A stretch of 64,000 nucleotides of DNA from JAEKLB01 sp050249235 (GTDB lineage Bacteria; Actinomycetota; Acidimicrobiia; Acidimicrobiales; CADCSY01). The notes beneath the pieces are model-generated. The model did no database searches, had not been told where the DNA came from, and saw nothing but the letters and a program-made list of their open reading frames with translations. This document shows positions 8,157 through 16,183 of the stretch, one piece after another (position 1 is the stretch's first letter; every line of letters begins with the position of its first letter). The translations under genes were made by a program, and so were the position numbers. Location of the stretch: contig JBFWQW010000005.1 in assembly GCA_050249235.1 (NCBI GenBank), positions 4,825-68,824 of the forward strand, written 5' to 3'.

Positions 8157-8221
8157 CGGCGCGCCTCCGCGGTCGTTCGTCGCGCCGAACAACCTATCGG
8201 GGCCGCGCCGGCGGTTCCGGC

Positions 8222-9109
8222 TCAGGTCGACGACGCGTCGAAGATGGCCTGGATCGTCGCGTCGAGGGCGGCGTCGAACTCGGCCGGGCTCTGACGGACC
8301 GACAGGCCCTCGGTGAGGGCCCGGGAGAAGCTGGCGATCACGCCGTGGTTGCGGGCCAGGCGGGCGTTGGCCTCCTCCCGGCTGTAGCCGCCCGAGAGGG
8401 CGACCACCCGGAGCACCCGGGGGTGGGCGACCAGCTCGGCGTAGAAGTCGTCGGTCTCCGGCAGCGTCAGCTTCAGCATGACGTGCTGGCCGTCGGGGAG
8501 GCTCCCGAGATGGCCGAGGAGGGCTTCCTCGAGGAGCGCCTCGGCCTCGGCCTTCTGCGGGCTCTTGATGTCGACCTCTGGCTCGATGATCGGCACCAGG
8601 CCGGCGGCGGCGATGCGGGCGCCGATCTCGAACTGCTGGTCGACGATGGCCGAGACGCCGACCTTGTCGGCCAGCTTGATCACCGAGCGCATCTTGGTGC
8701 CGAACACGCCCCTGCCGACGGCCCGGTCGAGCAGGGCCTCGAGATCCGGGATGGGCTTCATCAGCTGGACGCCGTCGGCCTCGTCGGCCAGGCCCTTGTC
8801 GACCTTCAGGAACGGGACGACCTGCTTGACCGACCAGAGGTACTCGGCGGTGCCGAGCCCCTCGACCTCGCGGTCCATGGTGCCCTCGAAGAGGATGGCG
8901 CCGAGCACCCGGTCGCCGCCGAAGCTCGGGCTGGTGATGATGCGGGCCCGCATGGCGTGCATGGCGTCGAACATCTCGTCGTCGCCCGAATACTCGCTCT
9001 CCTCCACCCCGTAGAGCTGGAGCGCCTTGGGGGTGCTCCCCCCGCTCTGGTCGAGGGCGGCGACGAAGCCGCGCCCCCGCTGGACCTTGGCGAACTGCTC
9101 GTCGTTCAC
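8222..9109 (-). CDS. Fructose-bisphosphate aldolase, class I
   Basis: 295 aa. Interconverts fructose-1,6-bisphosphate and two triose phosphates through a lysine Schiff base. Family hallmarks: GFVAALDQSGGSTPKAL at the N-terminus, FLKVDKGL, GTKMRSVIKLAD, IIEPEVDI, the probable Schiff-base Lys in VMLKLTLPE, and VALSGGYSREEA. Start chosen at GTG 9109 (MNDEQFAKV, as in relatives) with GGGAG five bases upstream, rather than ATG 9121. It is transcribed alone; the 5' region to 9245 shows nothing recognisable. Confidence 0.94.
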   Translation of the reverse strand: MNDEQFAKVQRGRGFVAALDQSGGSTPKALQLYGVEESEYSGDDEMFDAMHAMRARIITSPSFGGDRVLGAILFEGTMDREVEGLGTAEYLWSVKQVVPFLKVDKGLADEADGVQLMKPIPDLEALLDRAVGRGVFGTKMRSVIKLADKVGVSAIVDQQFEIGARIAAAGLVPIIEPEVDIKSPQKAEAEALLEEALLGHLGSLPDGQHVMLKLTLPETDDFYAELVAHPRVLRVVALSGGYSREEANARLARNHGVIASFSRALTEGLSVRQSPAEFDAALDATIQAIFDASST

Positions 9110-9245
9110 ACGAGCTCCCATGCGTGAGCGGAGCCGGTGGGGCCCCGGGCGGCGGCGCCGGGCCGGAGCGTGGCTCCCACCCGACCTGATCGCCGCGAAC
9201 CCTACCGAGTCACGACCCCCGGCCCGGCGCCGGGCTCGCTCGCCG

Positions 9246-10292
9246 CTACCCGGGGAGCACGGGTTCGACGTCGTCGACGAGGCCCCATACCAGCGCCGTG
9301 GCGGCGTCGATGCGCTCGCCGGCGACGACCAGCCAGTTGGCGCGATGGCGTCCGATCCGGGCCGTCACGCTCCAGGTGCCGCCGGCACCGGGCACCAGGC
9401 CCATGCCGAGCTCGGGGAGCCCGAAGAGGGTGGCGGGGTCGGCCACCACCCGCTCGGCAAAGGCCGGGATCTCGATGCCCGATCCCATGGCCGCGCCGTG
9501 GAGGCGGGCCTCGACCCGGTCGGCGCAGCGGGCCACGGCCAGGCCGGGGTGCCGGGTCAGCCGCACGGCATTGGCGAGGGCGGGGTCGCCGACCGTCCCG
9601 AACTCGTTGAGGTCGCCACCGGCCGAGAAGGAGGGTCCCCGGCCGGTGAGCACCACCCGTTCGATGGAGTCGTCGGCCTCGGCGAGGGCCAGGGCATCGA
9701 CCAGGCCGTCGCGCAGGGCGGTGTCGACGGCGTTGCGGGCGGCCGGCCGGTTCAGCGTCACCGCCAGCACCGGCCCGTCCCGCGACGTGACGACGGCGCC
9801 GAGAGGGTCGGGCTCAGGCGCCGGGCGGCGAGGGGTCGCATCCCGCCAGGCGAAGAAGGCCCGGCTGCCCAGCAGCATCGAATAGGTCGACGACTCGGCG
9901 GCGACGCCCTCCCAGACGGGGAGCCGCTCGGTGAGGCGGAGGAGGGCGACCAGCGCGGCCGTGGCGAGGGGCTGGTCGGCGGCCTTGGCCGCCAGCCGCT
10001 GGGCCTCGCCGGCCGGGTCGGCGGCGTGGACCCACCGCCGACCCGGCGGGTCGTCGGCCGAGGTGACGAGCACGTCGAAGCCGTCGAGCAGGTCGTCGGG
10101 CAGGTCGGGATCGGTGGCGATGCCGATCGTCAGGCAGGGGAGCTGGCCGAGCACGGCGGCACGACCGTCCCGACCCCACCGACCCGCGTCGAGGTCGACG
10201 GTGAGCGACGGGTTCCCGGTCAGCGGGCTCCACGTCTCCACGGCTCCCGGTCCGAGCAGCCCAGCCAGCTCGCCGAGCGTCACCAGCGCCAT
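9246..10292 (-). CDS. Enoyl-CoA hydratase/isomerase with long N-terminal extension
   Basis: 348 aa. The crotonase fold begins only near residue 160: LAVTLNRPAARNAVD, VVLTGRGPSFSAGGDL (oxyanion), ARLHGAAMGSGIEIPAFAERVVAD, FGLPELGMGLVPGAGGTWSV with the expected Glu. The first 155 residues (LGELAGLLGPGAVETW to FAWRD) match no family known to me but include a stretch typical of degenerate crotonase-like N-termini. Divergent from a CoA-transferase that is also atypical. A TACGGT box 6 bases before the ATG suggests a leaderless mRNA. Confidence 0.82.
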   Translation of the reverse strand: MALVTLGELAGLLGPGAVETWSPLTGNPSLTVDLDAGRWGRDGRAAVLGQLPCLTIGIATDPDLPDDLLDGFDVLVTSADDPPGRRWVHAADPAGEAQRLAAKAADQPLATAALVALLRLTERLPVWEGVAAESSTYSMLLGSRAFFAWRDATPRRPAPEPDPLGAVVTSRDGPVLAVTLNRPAARNAVDTALRDGLVDALALAEADDSIERVVLTGRGPSFSAGGDLNEFGTVGDPALANAVRLTRHPGLAVARCADRVEARLHGAAMGSGIEIPAFAERVVADPATLFGLPELGMGLVPGAGGTWSVTARIGRHRANWLVVAGERIDAATALVWGLVDDVEPVLPG

Positions 10293-10298
10293 CCCGCC

Positions 10299-10304
10299 AC
10301 CGTA
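10299..10304 (-). promoter_or_regulatory. -10 box (TACGGT) of a probable leaderless mRNA
   Basis: On the minus strand TACGGT is followed by GGCGGG and the ATG of the crotonase gene. The same 6-base spacing is seen at several other genes in the window. Confidence 0.5.
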
Positions 10305-10395
10305 GGTTCTCCCGGGTGGTGCCCCCGCCCCTTCCCGGATCAGGGTTCACGGTTCCTGCACCTGCGTGGATCCTTGAACCCAGAAGGGTGGAAGG

Positions 10396-11565
10396 GTGAC
10401 GGCCGGGCCGGCCGGGTGGGCCGCCTCCGGGGCGATGGCCCTGACGGGCGACCCGGGCGGGCCGCCGCTCGCCCCGGTCGGCGACCTCACCGGCGCGATT
10501 GACGGGATGGCCGGCGAGCTGGCCCGACTCACCGGCGTGGTGGTCGACGGCCCGGCCCTGCTCGGCGAGCGGGCTGCCCTCCGCCGCCTGCGTCGGGGCG
10601 GGCGGTGGGCCTGCGGCGGCAGGACCCGGCTGGTGCGGTGCGTTGACGGCTGGCTGGCGGTGGCGCTGCCCCGCCCGGAGGACGAGCGCTCCGTGCCGGC
10701 CTGGCTCGGTCACGAGGCGGTCGGGCCCGTCTGGCCGGTGATCGAGGAGGCGCTCGCCGACCGGCTGGTCGACGAGATGGTCGAGCGGGCCGGCTGGCTG
10801 GCCCTTCCGGTCGGCGCCCTCCCCGACGACCCGGCGCCGGTGACCTCGCCCCCGCCGTGGCGACGGACCGGTCGGCCGGGCCGGCCCCGCGGCCTCGCCG
10901 GGCTGGCGGTCGCCGACCTGTCCTCGCTCTGGGCCGGCCCCCTGTGCGCCGGCCTCCTCGCCGCGGGCGGGTCGGCGGTGACGAAGGTGGAGTCCCGGAG
11001 CCGGCCCGACGGGGCCCGACGGGCCAGCCGCCGCTTCTGGCGGCTCCTCAACGGGGCCAAGGCCGAGCGGGTGGTCGCCCTCGGCGAGCTGCGGGACGAG
11101 GTGGACGCCGCCGACGTGGTCGTGCTCGGCGCGAGGCGCCGGGCCTACGAGCAGCTCGGCATCGACATCGACGACGTGCTCGCGGCCCGGACCGACAAGG
11201 TCGTCGTGGCCATCACGGGCCACGGATGGGACGACGGGCGGGTCGGGTTCGGCGACGACGCCGCCGTCGCCGGCGGCCTGGTGGCCCGCCATCCCGACGA
11301 CGCCGAGCCCCGCTTCCTCGCCGATGCCGTCGCCGACCCGCTCACCGGGCTCCACGCCGCCGTCGCCGCGGCCGGCTCGGTGCTGGAAGGGGGCCGCTGG
11401 TTCGTCGACGTCTCGCTGGCCGGCGTGGCCGCCTCGCTCGCCCCGGCAGCCGGCACCGACCGCCCGGCCCGGGCTGCGACCCGCCGGGGCCGCCGGTGGG
11501 TGCTGGACGACGTCCCCGTCGCCCCGCCCCGTGCCCGGCCCGACGCCCGGCCGCCGGGGCCGTGA
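10396..11565 (+). CDS. Atypical family III (CaiB/BaiF) CoA-transferase
   Basis: 389 aa. The usual N-terminal Rossmann segment of CaiB/BaiF enzymes (LAGLAVADLSSLWAGPLCAGLLAAGGSAVTKVE, then RRFWRLLNGAKAE) lies at residues about 165-215, not at the start. The preceding 150 residues contain RLVRCVDGWLAVALPRPED and VPAWLG, which resemble the small C-terminal domain of the family. The protein ends soon after ITGHG and PLTGLHAAVAAAGSV. The order looks permuted or reorganised, so activity is uncertain. The start follows AGAAGG and GGAAGG. Divergent from the crotonase; both may act on one CoA-ester pathway. Confidence 0.75.
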   Translation: MTAGPAGWAASGAMALTGDPGGPPLAPVGDLTGAIDGMAGELARLTGVVVDGPALLGERAALRRLRRGGRWACGGRTRLVRCVDGWLAVALPRPEDERSVPAWLGHEAVGPVWPVIEEALADRLVDEMVERAGWLALPVGALPDDPAPVTSPPPWRRTGRPGRPRGLAGLAVADLSSLWAGPLCAGLLAAGGSAVTKVESRSRPDGARRASRRFWRLLNGAKAERVVALGELRDEVDAADVVVLGARRRAYEQLGIDIDDVLAARTDKVVVAITGHGWDDGRVGFGDDAAVAGGLVARHPDDAEPRFLADAVADPLTGLHAAVAAAGSVLEGGRWFVDVSLAGVAASLAPAAGTDRPARAATRRGRRWVLDDVPVAPPRARPDARPPGP

Positions 11566-11610
11566 GGGCCGGAGCCCGGCAAGGGGTCGAGCACTAGCCT
11601 TCCGCTCGAC

Positions 11611-12000
11611 ATGCCTCGTCGCCTGCGTCTCCGTCGCCTGCGGCTCCTCGGCATCGGGCTCGGTGTCGGGCTCGGTGTCGGGCTGTCGGCGCTCGTGCTG
11701 TCCGGGGTTGGCGGCCCGGCCACGTCGTCGGCGGCGGCGGCGGAGAACGGCGACGTCGAGCTCGCCGCGCGTGCATCGCTGATCGATGACGCGGCCATCC
11801 GTCTGACCGGGGAGCGGCAGGACGCGAGCGCGTTCGAGCGTGCGCTCAAGCAGCGCCTCCTCCTCGCGCTGGCGGCGGTTGCGGTCGGCGTGCCCACGCT
11901 CGGGCGCCGACGAGTGGCCCTCCCGGCGGTGGTCGAGCCCGCGCTGTCTCCGCGGTGGTCGCCTCGCTGCGGTCGGGCACCCCCGCTTCTCAGCTCTTGA
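11611..12000 (+). CDS. Small exported or membrane-anchored protein, unknown function
   Basis: 129 aa. Arg-rich N-terminus (MPRRLRLRRLRLLG) followed by a Gly/Leu/Val helix (about residues 14-40) gives a signal anchor; a second hydrophobic run LLLALAAVAVGVP lies near residue 85. The protein ends WSPRCGRAPPLLSS, similar to the RxPP tails of small actinobacterial membrane proteins I have seen but cannot name. A TAGCCT box ends 10 bases upstream of the ATG. It precedes the antiporter by 350 bases on the same strand, so it may be co-transcribed. The coding potential is plausible, not certain. Confidence 0.5.
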   Translation: MPRRLRLRRLRLLGIGLGVGLGVGLSALVLSGVGGPATSSAAAAENGDVELAARASLIDDAAIRLTGERQDASAFERALKQRLLLALAAVAVGVPTLGRRRVALPAVVEPALSPRWSPRCGRAPPLLSS

Positions 12001-12350
12001 TCGAACGATCCGTCGCCGGCGCGCCGTGCCGGCCCGAGCCGAGAGGAAGCACATGTCGAGTGCGCCTGGACGGCGCGCCCGCGCCGTCCCCGCAACCGTG
12101 GCTTCGGCGCGAGCATGCCCCCGCGCCGGTGTCGCCCCGGGGGGCGGCGCGCCGGTCGTCGCGGCGGGGCAGGACGCCGACCGCGTGCCGGTCGACGGCG
12201 ACGTCGCCAGACTCGCCTCGGGGCGGCGGCACCGCCCCCTCCACCCGTGCCTCGCGGCAGCCGCCACCGACACCGCCTGCGCGGCGTCGTCCCCCGGGCA
12301 CGGGCGGTCGGAGCACGCCCGATCACGCCCGTCTCGACCCGGCACCGGCG
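11999..12350 (+). other. Antiporter 5' region with strong hairpins, possible structured leader
   Basis: About 350 bases between the small exported protein and the antiporter. It starts with the dyad GATCGAACGATC (11999-12010). It contains a perfect 10-bp hairpin (arms GGACGGCGCG / CGCGCCGTCC, 12068-12089) and several further GC-rich complementary stretches around 12125-12170 and 12190-12215. A frame with GAGGAAG before ATG 12053 runs to 12358 and overlaps the antiporter start, but its Ala/Arg/Pro-rich peptide is unconvincing. No known riboswitch class was recognised. Confidence 0.35.
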
Positions 12351-13817
12351 ATGGGTGACACGGGCGGGGTGATGGCCGCCGGGGCGGGCCTGGTGCTCCT
12401 CGGCGTGGTGGCGAGCAAGGTCTCGGCCCGCCTGGGCGTGCCTGCCCTCCTGCTGTTCCTGATCCTCGGCATGCTGGCAGGGAGCGAGGGCGTGGGCGGC
12501 ATCCACTTCGCCGACTTCGAGGCCGCCCAGACCGTCGGCGTGGTCGCGCTGGCCGTCATCCTCTTCGCCGGCGGCCTGGAGACCGAGTGGTCGACCGTCC
12601 GACCCGTCATGGGACGGGGACTGCTGCTGGCCACGTTCGGCGTGCTGATGACCGCAGCGGTCGCCGGCCTGTTCGCGTCCTGGATCCTCGGCCTCTCGCT
12701 CACCGCCGGCTTGTTGCTCGGGGCGATCATCTCCTCGACCGACGCCGCCGCGGTCTTCTCGGTGCTTCGTTCCCGGAGCGTCGGGTTGAAGGGCCAGCTC
12801 CGGCCCCTGCTCGAGCTCGAGTCGGGGAGCAACGACCCGATGGCGGTGTTCCTCACCCTCGGGTTCCTCGAGCTCCTCACCGACGACGGCACCGCCGTCG
12901 GCGACCTGGCGCCGATCTTCGTCGCGCAGATGGCGGTGGGTGGCGTCATCGGCTTCCTGGTCGCGAAGGGCGCCGTCGTGGTCATCAACCGGATCCGGCT
13001 GGACTACGAGGGCCTGTACCCGGTGGTGCTGATGGCGCTGGTGCTGCTCATCTACGGCGTCGCCGCGATGTTGGGGGGTAGCGGCTTCCTCGCCGTCTAC
13101 GTGGCCGGCCTGGTGATGGGCAACGCCCGGTTCCTCCACAAGAGGAGCCTCGTCCGCTTCGCCGACGGGCTGGCATGGCTCGTCCAGATCGCCATGTTCC
13201 TGGTGCTCGGCCTGCTCGTCTTCCCGTCTGACGTGGTCTCGGTCGCCGGGCGGGCGCTGCTGGTCTCGCTGGTGCTCATCTTCCTGGCCCGCCCGCTCGC
13301 GACGGGGACCCTGCTGTTGCTGACCCGCTTCGGTCTCCGGGAGACCGCCTTGGTCTCGTGGGTCGGCCTGCGGGGCGCGGTGCCGATCATCCTCGCGACG
13401 TTTCCCCTGGTCGAGGGCGTGCCCGAGGGCGATCTGATCTTCAACGTGGTCTTCTTCACGGTCCTCACGTCCGTGCTCCTCCAGGGCACCACCATCCCGC
13501 TGGTGGCGCGATGGCTACGGGTCGACGCGCCCCTCGACCATCGCCCGACGCACCTCTTCGACGTCGATGCCGGGGGCCGCGAGGCGGACCTGCACGAGAT
13601 CGTCGTCGCCGGCGACTCCCCCGCGGCCGACAGCCAGATCGTCGACCTCCACCTCCCGGACAGCGCCCTCATCGTGCTCGTCAGCCGCGATGGCGAGCTC
13701 GTCGTCCCCAAGGGCTCGACGGTGCTCCGCTCGGGTGACGCGGTCCTCGTCCTCGCCGCGGGGCAAGCCCTGGCCGACGCCCGAGCGCTCATCTCGGGTA
13801 CGAGGGAGGTGACGTGA
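12351..13817 (+). CDS. Cation/proton antiporter, CPA1 NhaP2/CvrA-like, with TrkA-C tail
   Basis: 488 aa, about 12 membrane segments in residues 5-400, then a cytoplasmic TrkA-C domain (about 415-485). Exchanges K+ or Na+ for protons across the cytoplasmic membrane. Core features: LFLILGMLAGSEGVGGI, LFAGGLETEW, LLGAIISSTDAAAVFSVLR, the ion-binding region LLELESGSNDPMAVFLTLGFLEL, and WVGLRGAVPIILATFPL. The tail (LIVLVSRDGELVVPKGSTVLRSGDAVLVLA) is the nucleotide-sensing module found in NhaP2/CvrA. Start chosen at the first ATG before the membrane part. The KhtT-like gene follows. Confidence 0.9.
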   Translation: MGDTGGVMAAGAGLVLLGVVASKVSARLGVPALLLFLILGMLAGSEGVGGIHFADFEAAQTVGVVALAVILFAGGLETEWSTVRPVMGRGLLLATFGVLMTAAVAGLFASWILGLSLTAGLLLGAIISSTDAAAVFSVLRSRSVGLKGQLRPLLELESGSNDPMAVFLTLGFLELLTDDGTAVGDLAPIFVAQMAVGGVIGFLVAKGAVVVINRIRLDYEGLYPVVLMALVLLIYGVAAMLGGSGFLAVYVAGLVMGNARFLHKRSLVRFADGLAWLVQIAMFLVLGLLVFPSDVVSVAGRALLVSLVLIFLARPLATGTLLLLTRFGLRETALVSWVGLRGAVPIILATFPLVEGVPEGDLIFNVVFFTVLTSVLLQGTTIPLVARWLRVDAPLDHRPTHLFDVDAGGREADLHEIVVAGDSPAADSQIVDLHLPDSALIVLVSRDGELVVPKGSTVLRSGDAVLVLAAGQALADARALISGTREVT

Positions 13818-13990
13818 TCGCCCCGGCCCGACCGGCACCGGCGAGCGCCCCGTCGGTCCCCATGGCGCCCCGAGGCGACCCCGACGTGTCCGGAGCGGCG
13901 AGGCGCCGTGACCATGGCGGTGGCCGACGACGCGGTCCGCCGGCGGGACGCGGAGGCGGCAGGACATCCGACACACAGGAGGTACGGGAG

Positions 13991-14479
13991 ATGGACGTAC
14001 GAGTACAGGGCCGACGACTGCCCGGGATAGGCCATCGCTACGAACTGCTGCTCGATGGCGGCCGGTGCCTGGTCATCGTCGTCCAGGGCAACGGCCGGCG
14101 CGAGGTCAGCCTGTTCGGTCGTGGCCGCGACCACCCCGACGCGGTGACGAGCCTGACCCAGGAGCAAGCGGTCGCGGTGGCCGCCATCCTGACCGGCGCC
14201 CGGTTCTCGGTCGAGACCGGCGACGTCGAGCGCACCTCGACCTCGGAGGTCGGTGTCGAGACGGTCACGCTGCACGAGCGCTCACCCGCGGTCGGACACC
14301 GCACCGGCGACCTGCCCGGCATGGGGGAGGGCGACGCCACGGTCCTCGCCGTGATCCGGGACGAGACCCCGGCCCTCGTCGAGGACGACACGAACCGGCC
14401 GCTTCGAGCCGGCGACCGCATCGTGGTCGCCGCCCGCCGCGACCGTCTCGACGGCATCGCCGACCAGCTGGCCGGCTGA
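13991..14479 (+). CDS. KhtT-like regulatory subunit of a cation antiporter (TrkA-C domain)
   Basis: 162 aa from ATG 13991, chosen because AGGAGG lies 8 bases upstream; longer in-frame starts give a low-complexity extension. The N-terminal 70 residues (LPGIGHRYELLLDGGRCLVIVVQGNGRREVSLF) match the Bacillus KhtT/YhaT N-domain; the rest is a TrkA-C domain (GEGDATVLAVIRDETPALVEDDTNRPLRAGDRIVVAA). KhtT gates the K+/H+ antiporter KhtU, so this protein probably regulates the antiporter encoded 173 bases upstream. Notably, that antiporter already carries its own TrkA-C tail. Confidence 0.85.
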   Translation: MDVRVQGRRLPGIGHRYELLLDGGRCLVIVVQGNGRREVSLFGRGRDHPDAVTSLTQEQAVAVAAILTGARFSVETGDVERTSTSEVGVETVTLHERSPAVGHRTGDLPGMGEGDATVLAVIRDETPALVEDDTNRPLRAGDRIVVAARRDRLDGIADQLAG

Positions 14480-14500
14480 CGGATCGCCGGCGGCGATCCG
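14480..14500. terminator. Bidirectional hairpin terminator
   Basis: Perfect 9-bp stem (CGGATCGCC / GGCGATCCG) with a 3-base loop, directly after the KhtT-like stop and before the stop of the convergent AMP-ligase. There is no T-tract, as often in GC-rich actinobacteria. Confidence 0.6.
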
Positions 14501-14517
14501 CCAGCCCATCGGGATGT

Positions 14518-16020
14518 TCAGGCGCCCCGCTTAGCCAGCTCTTCCTTGAGGACCCGCCGAAGCAGCTTGCCCATGTCGTTGTAAGGCAGCTCGCCGCGGA
14601 ACTCGATGTACTCGGGCACACGGGTCGACCGGAGCCGGTCGCGCACGTGGGCGCAGAGCTCCTCGGCGGTGGCGTCGGTGTGGGTGTGCTGGAGGACGAC
14701 CGCGGCCGCCACCACCTCGCCCCACTCCTCGTCGGGGATGCCGACCACACCGGCCTCGGCGACGGCGGGGTGCTCGAGGAGCACCTCCTCGATCTCCCCG
14801 GGCGACATGTTCTCGCCGCCCCGGATGATCACGTCGTCGAGCCGGCCCTCGACGTAGAGGAAGCCGTCCTCGTCGAGGTGGCCTCCGTCGTTCGTGGGGA
14901 ACCAGCCGTCGGGCCGCAGGGCCCGCTTGCCGAGGTACTCACCCGACACCTGCTCGCCCCGCACCCAGATCTCGCCCGAGGTGCCGACCGGGACCTCGTG
15001 GCCGAGGTCGTCGCGGACCTCGAGCTCGAGGCTGGGCAGGGGGCGCCCGACGGAGCCGAGGCGGCGGCGGACGGCGATGTCGGTGGCGGCGATCGCCTCG
15101 CGGTGGTCGTCCGGCCCGAGCAGGGCGATGGTGGAGCTGGTCTCCGTGAGCCCGTAGGCGTTCACGAAGTCGACCTTCGGCAGCAGCCGCAGGGCCCGCT
15201 CGATGATCGGCACCGGCATGACACCGCCGCCGTAGGAGAGGGCCCGGAGCGCCGGCAGCGTCTCCCCGTCGCGCTCCATCACGTCGAGGATCCGCTTCAG
15301 CATGGTGGGCACGACCATGGCGTTGGTGACCGCCTCGTCGCGGGCCGCGGCCACCCACTCCTCCTCGTTGAACGAGGGGAGCTGCACCACCCGGCGGCCG
15401 CCGTAGACGCCGGTGAGGAAGGCCGAGATCGAGGCGATGTGGTAGGGCGGCACGCTGACGAGGGCGCAGTCGTCCTCGTCGGCGCCCATGAACTCCACGG
15501 TGGAGATGACGTAGGAGACGAGGTGGCGATGGCGCAGGACGGCCGCCTTCGGCTCACCGGTGGTGCCGCTGGTGAACAGCAGGACGGCGATCTCCTCGGG
15601 ATCGGCGAGCACCGGCTCCTCGCTCGGCTCGACCTCGTCGAGCTTGGCCAGGAACTCCTCCCGGGTCATGACGGTGAGCCCGTCGATGTCGCCCAGCCGG
15701 TCGGGCACGGCGCCGTCGACGATGGCGACGGCCGGGACCACCCGCTTGCAGATGGCCTGGAGCTGCTCGTCCTTCAGCCGGTAGTTGAGGGGCACGAAGG
15801 GCTTGTCGGCGAACGCCGAGCCGTACAGCGTGATCGGCACCGTCTCGGTGTTGAGGTCGATCAGCACGACGTGCTCCGCCTCGCTGGCCCGGAAGATCGC
15901 GGCGGCCCGCTTCACCTTGTCGAGCAGGTCGGCGTAGGTGAGCCCACCCGACCTCGAGCCGACCGCGGTGCGGTCGGCGAGGCCGTCGGCGGCCATCTCC
16001 AGCAGCATGGCGATGTTCAT
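14518..16020 (-). CDS. Acyl-CoA synthetase (AMP-dependent ligase)
   Basis: 500 aa, ANL superfamily. Activates a carboxylic acid as adenylate and transfers it to CoA. Motifs in order: P-loop LLFTSGTTGEPKAAVL (about 165-180), VNAYGLTETSST (about 285), YVEGRLDDVIIRGGENMSPGEIEEVLLEHP (about 385-415), and the catalytic lysine in PYNDMGKLLRR near residue 488. The substrate is probably a fatty or aryl acid feeding the neighbouring fused acyl-CoA dehydrogenase, but this is inference. A TACGCT box (minus strand, 16057-16062) may be its promoter; a 21-bp tandem array lies further upstream. Confidence 0.9.
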   Translation of the reverse strand: MNIAMLLEMAADGLADRTAVGSRSGGLTYADLLDKVKRAAAIFRASEAEHVVLIDLNTETVPITLYGSAFADKPFVPLNYRLKDEQLQAICKRVVPAVAIVDGAVPDRLGDIDGLTVMTREEFLAKLDEVEPSEEPVLADPEEIAVLLFTSGTTGEPKAAVLRHRHLVSYVISTVEFMGADEDDCALVSVPPYHIASISAFLTGVYGGRRVVQLPSFNEEEWVAAARDEAVTNAMVVPTMLKRILDVMERDGETLPALRALSYGGGVMPVPIIERALRLLPKVDFVNAYGLTETSSTIALLGPDDHREAIAATDIAVRRRLGSVGRPLPSLELEVRDDLGHEVPVGTSGEIWVRGEQVSGEYLGKRALRPDGWFPTNDGGHLDEDGFLYVEGRLDDVIIRGGENMSPGEIEEVLLEHPAVAEAGVVGIPDEEWGEVVAAAVVLQHTHTDATAEELCAHVRDRLRSTRVPEYIEFRGELPYNDMGKLLRRVLKEELAKRGA

Positions 16021-16100
16021 GCGCGTGCGTCCCCCAGAACTCGGATCGGGCGGTCGAGCGTACTTCGGGCCGCGGCGGGCCTCCCCATCCCGACCATCTG

Positions 16101-16171
16101 ACTGGGCGCGGGGCCTGGCTTACCGGGCGCGGGGCCTGGCTGACCGGGCGCGGAGCCTGGCCGGCCGGGCC
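16101..16171. repeat. Tandem array, 21-bp unit, three copies plus 8 bases
   Basis: Three copies of a 21-base unit (second copy 16122-16142, reading ACCGGGCGCG at its start), with one or two changes per copy, then a partial fourth. It lies upstream of the acyl-CoA synthetase start and after the stop of the fused dehydrogenase, ending about 50 bases before the predicted ligase transcription start. Confidence 0.85.
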
Positions 16172-16183
16172 CCGGACCGGCGG

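Noticed and set aside
10343..10381. GGGTTCA ... TGAACCC considered as part of a tRNA gene
   Set aside because: No cloverleaf with acceptor, D and anticodon arms can be built around it; it is only a spaced dyad.
12060..12110. Cobalamin-riboswitch-like CCCCGCAACCGTGG
   Set aside because: The rest of the cobalamin aptamer, including the conserved core before and after this box, is missing; probably a chance match.
9814..12345. An 843-codon minus-strand open frame over the CoA-transferase and the antiporter leader
   Set aside because: Arg/Pro/Gly-rich with no domain; it overlaps clear genes in other frames, so it is a GC-bias shadow.
12053..12358. 101-codon ORF before the antiporter with a good ribosome site
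   Set aside because: Composition is almost only Ala, Arg, Pro, Gly and it matches nothing. Kept as a remark in the leader entry, not as a gene.
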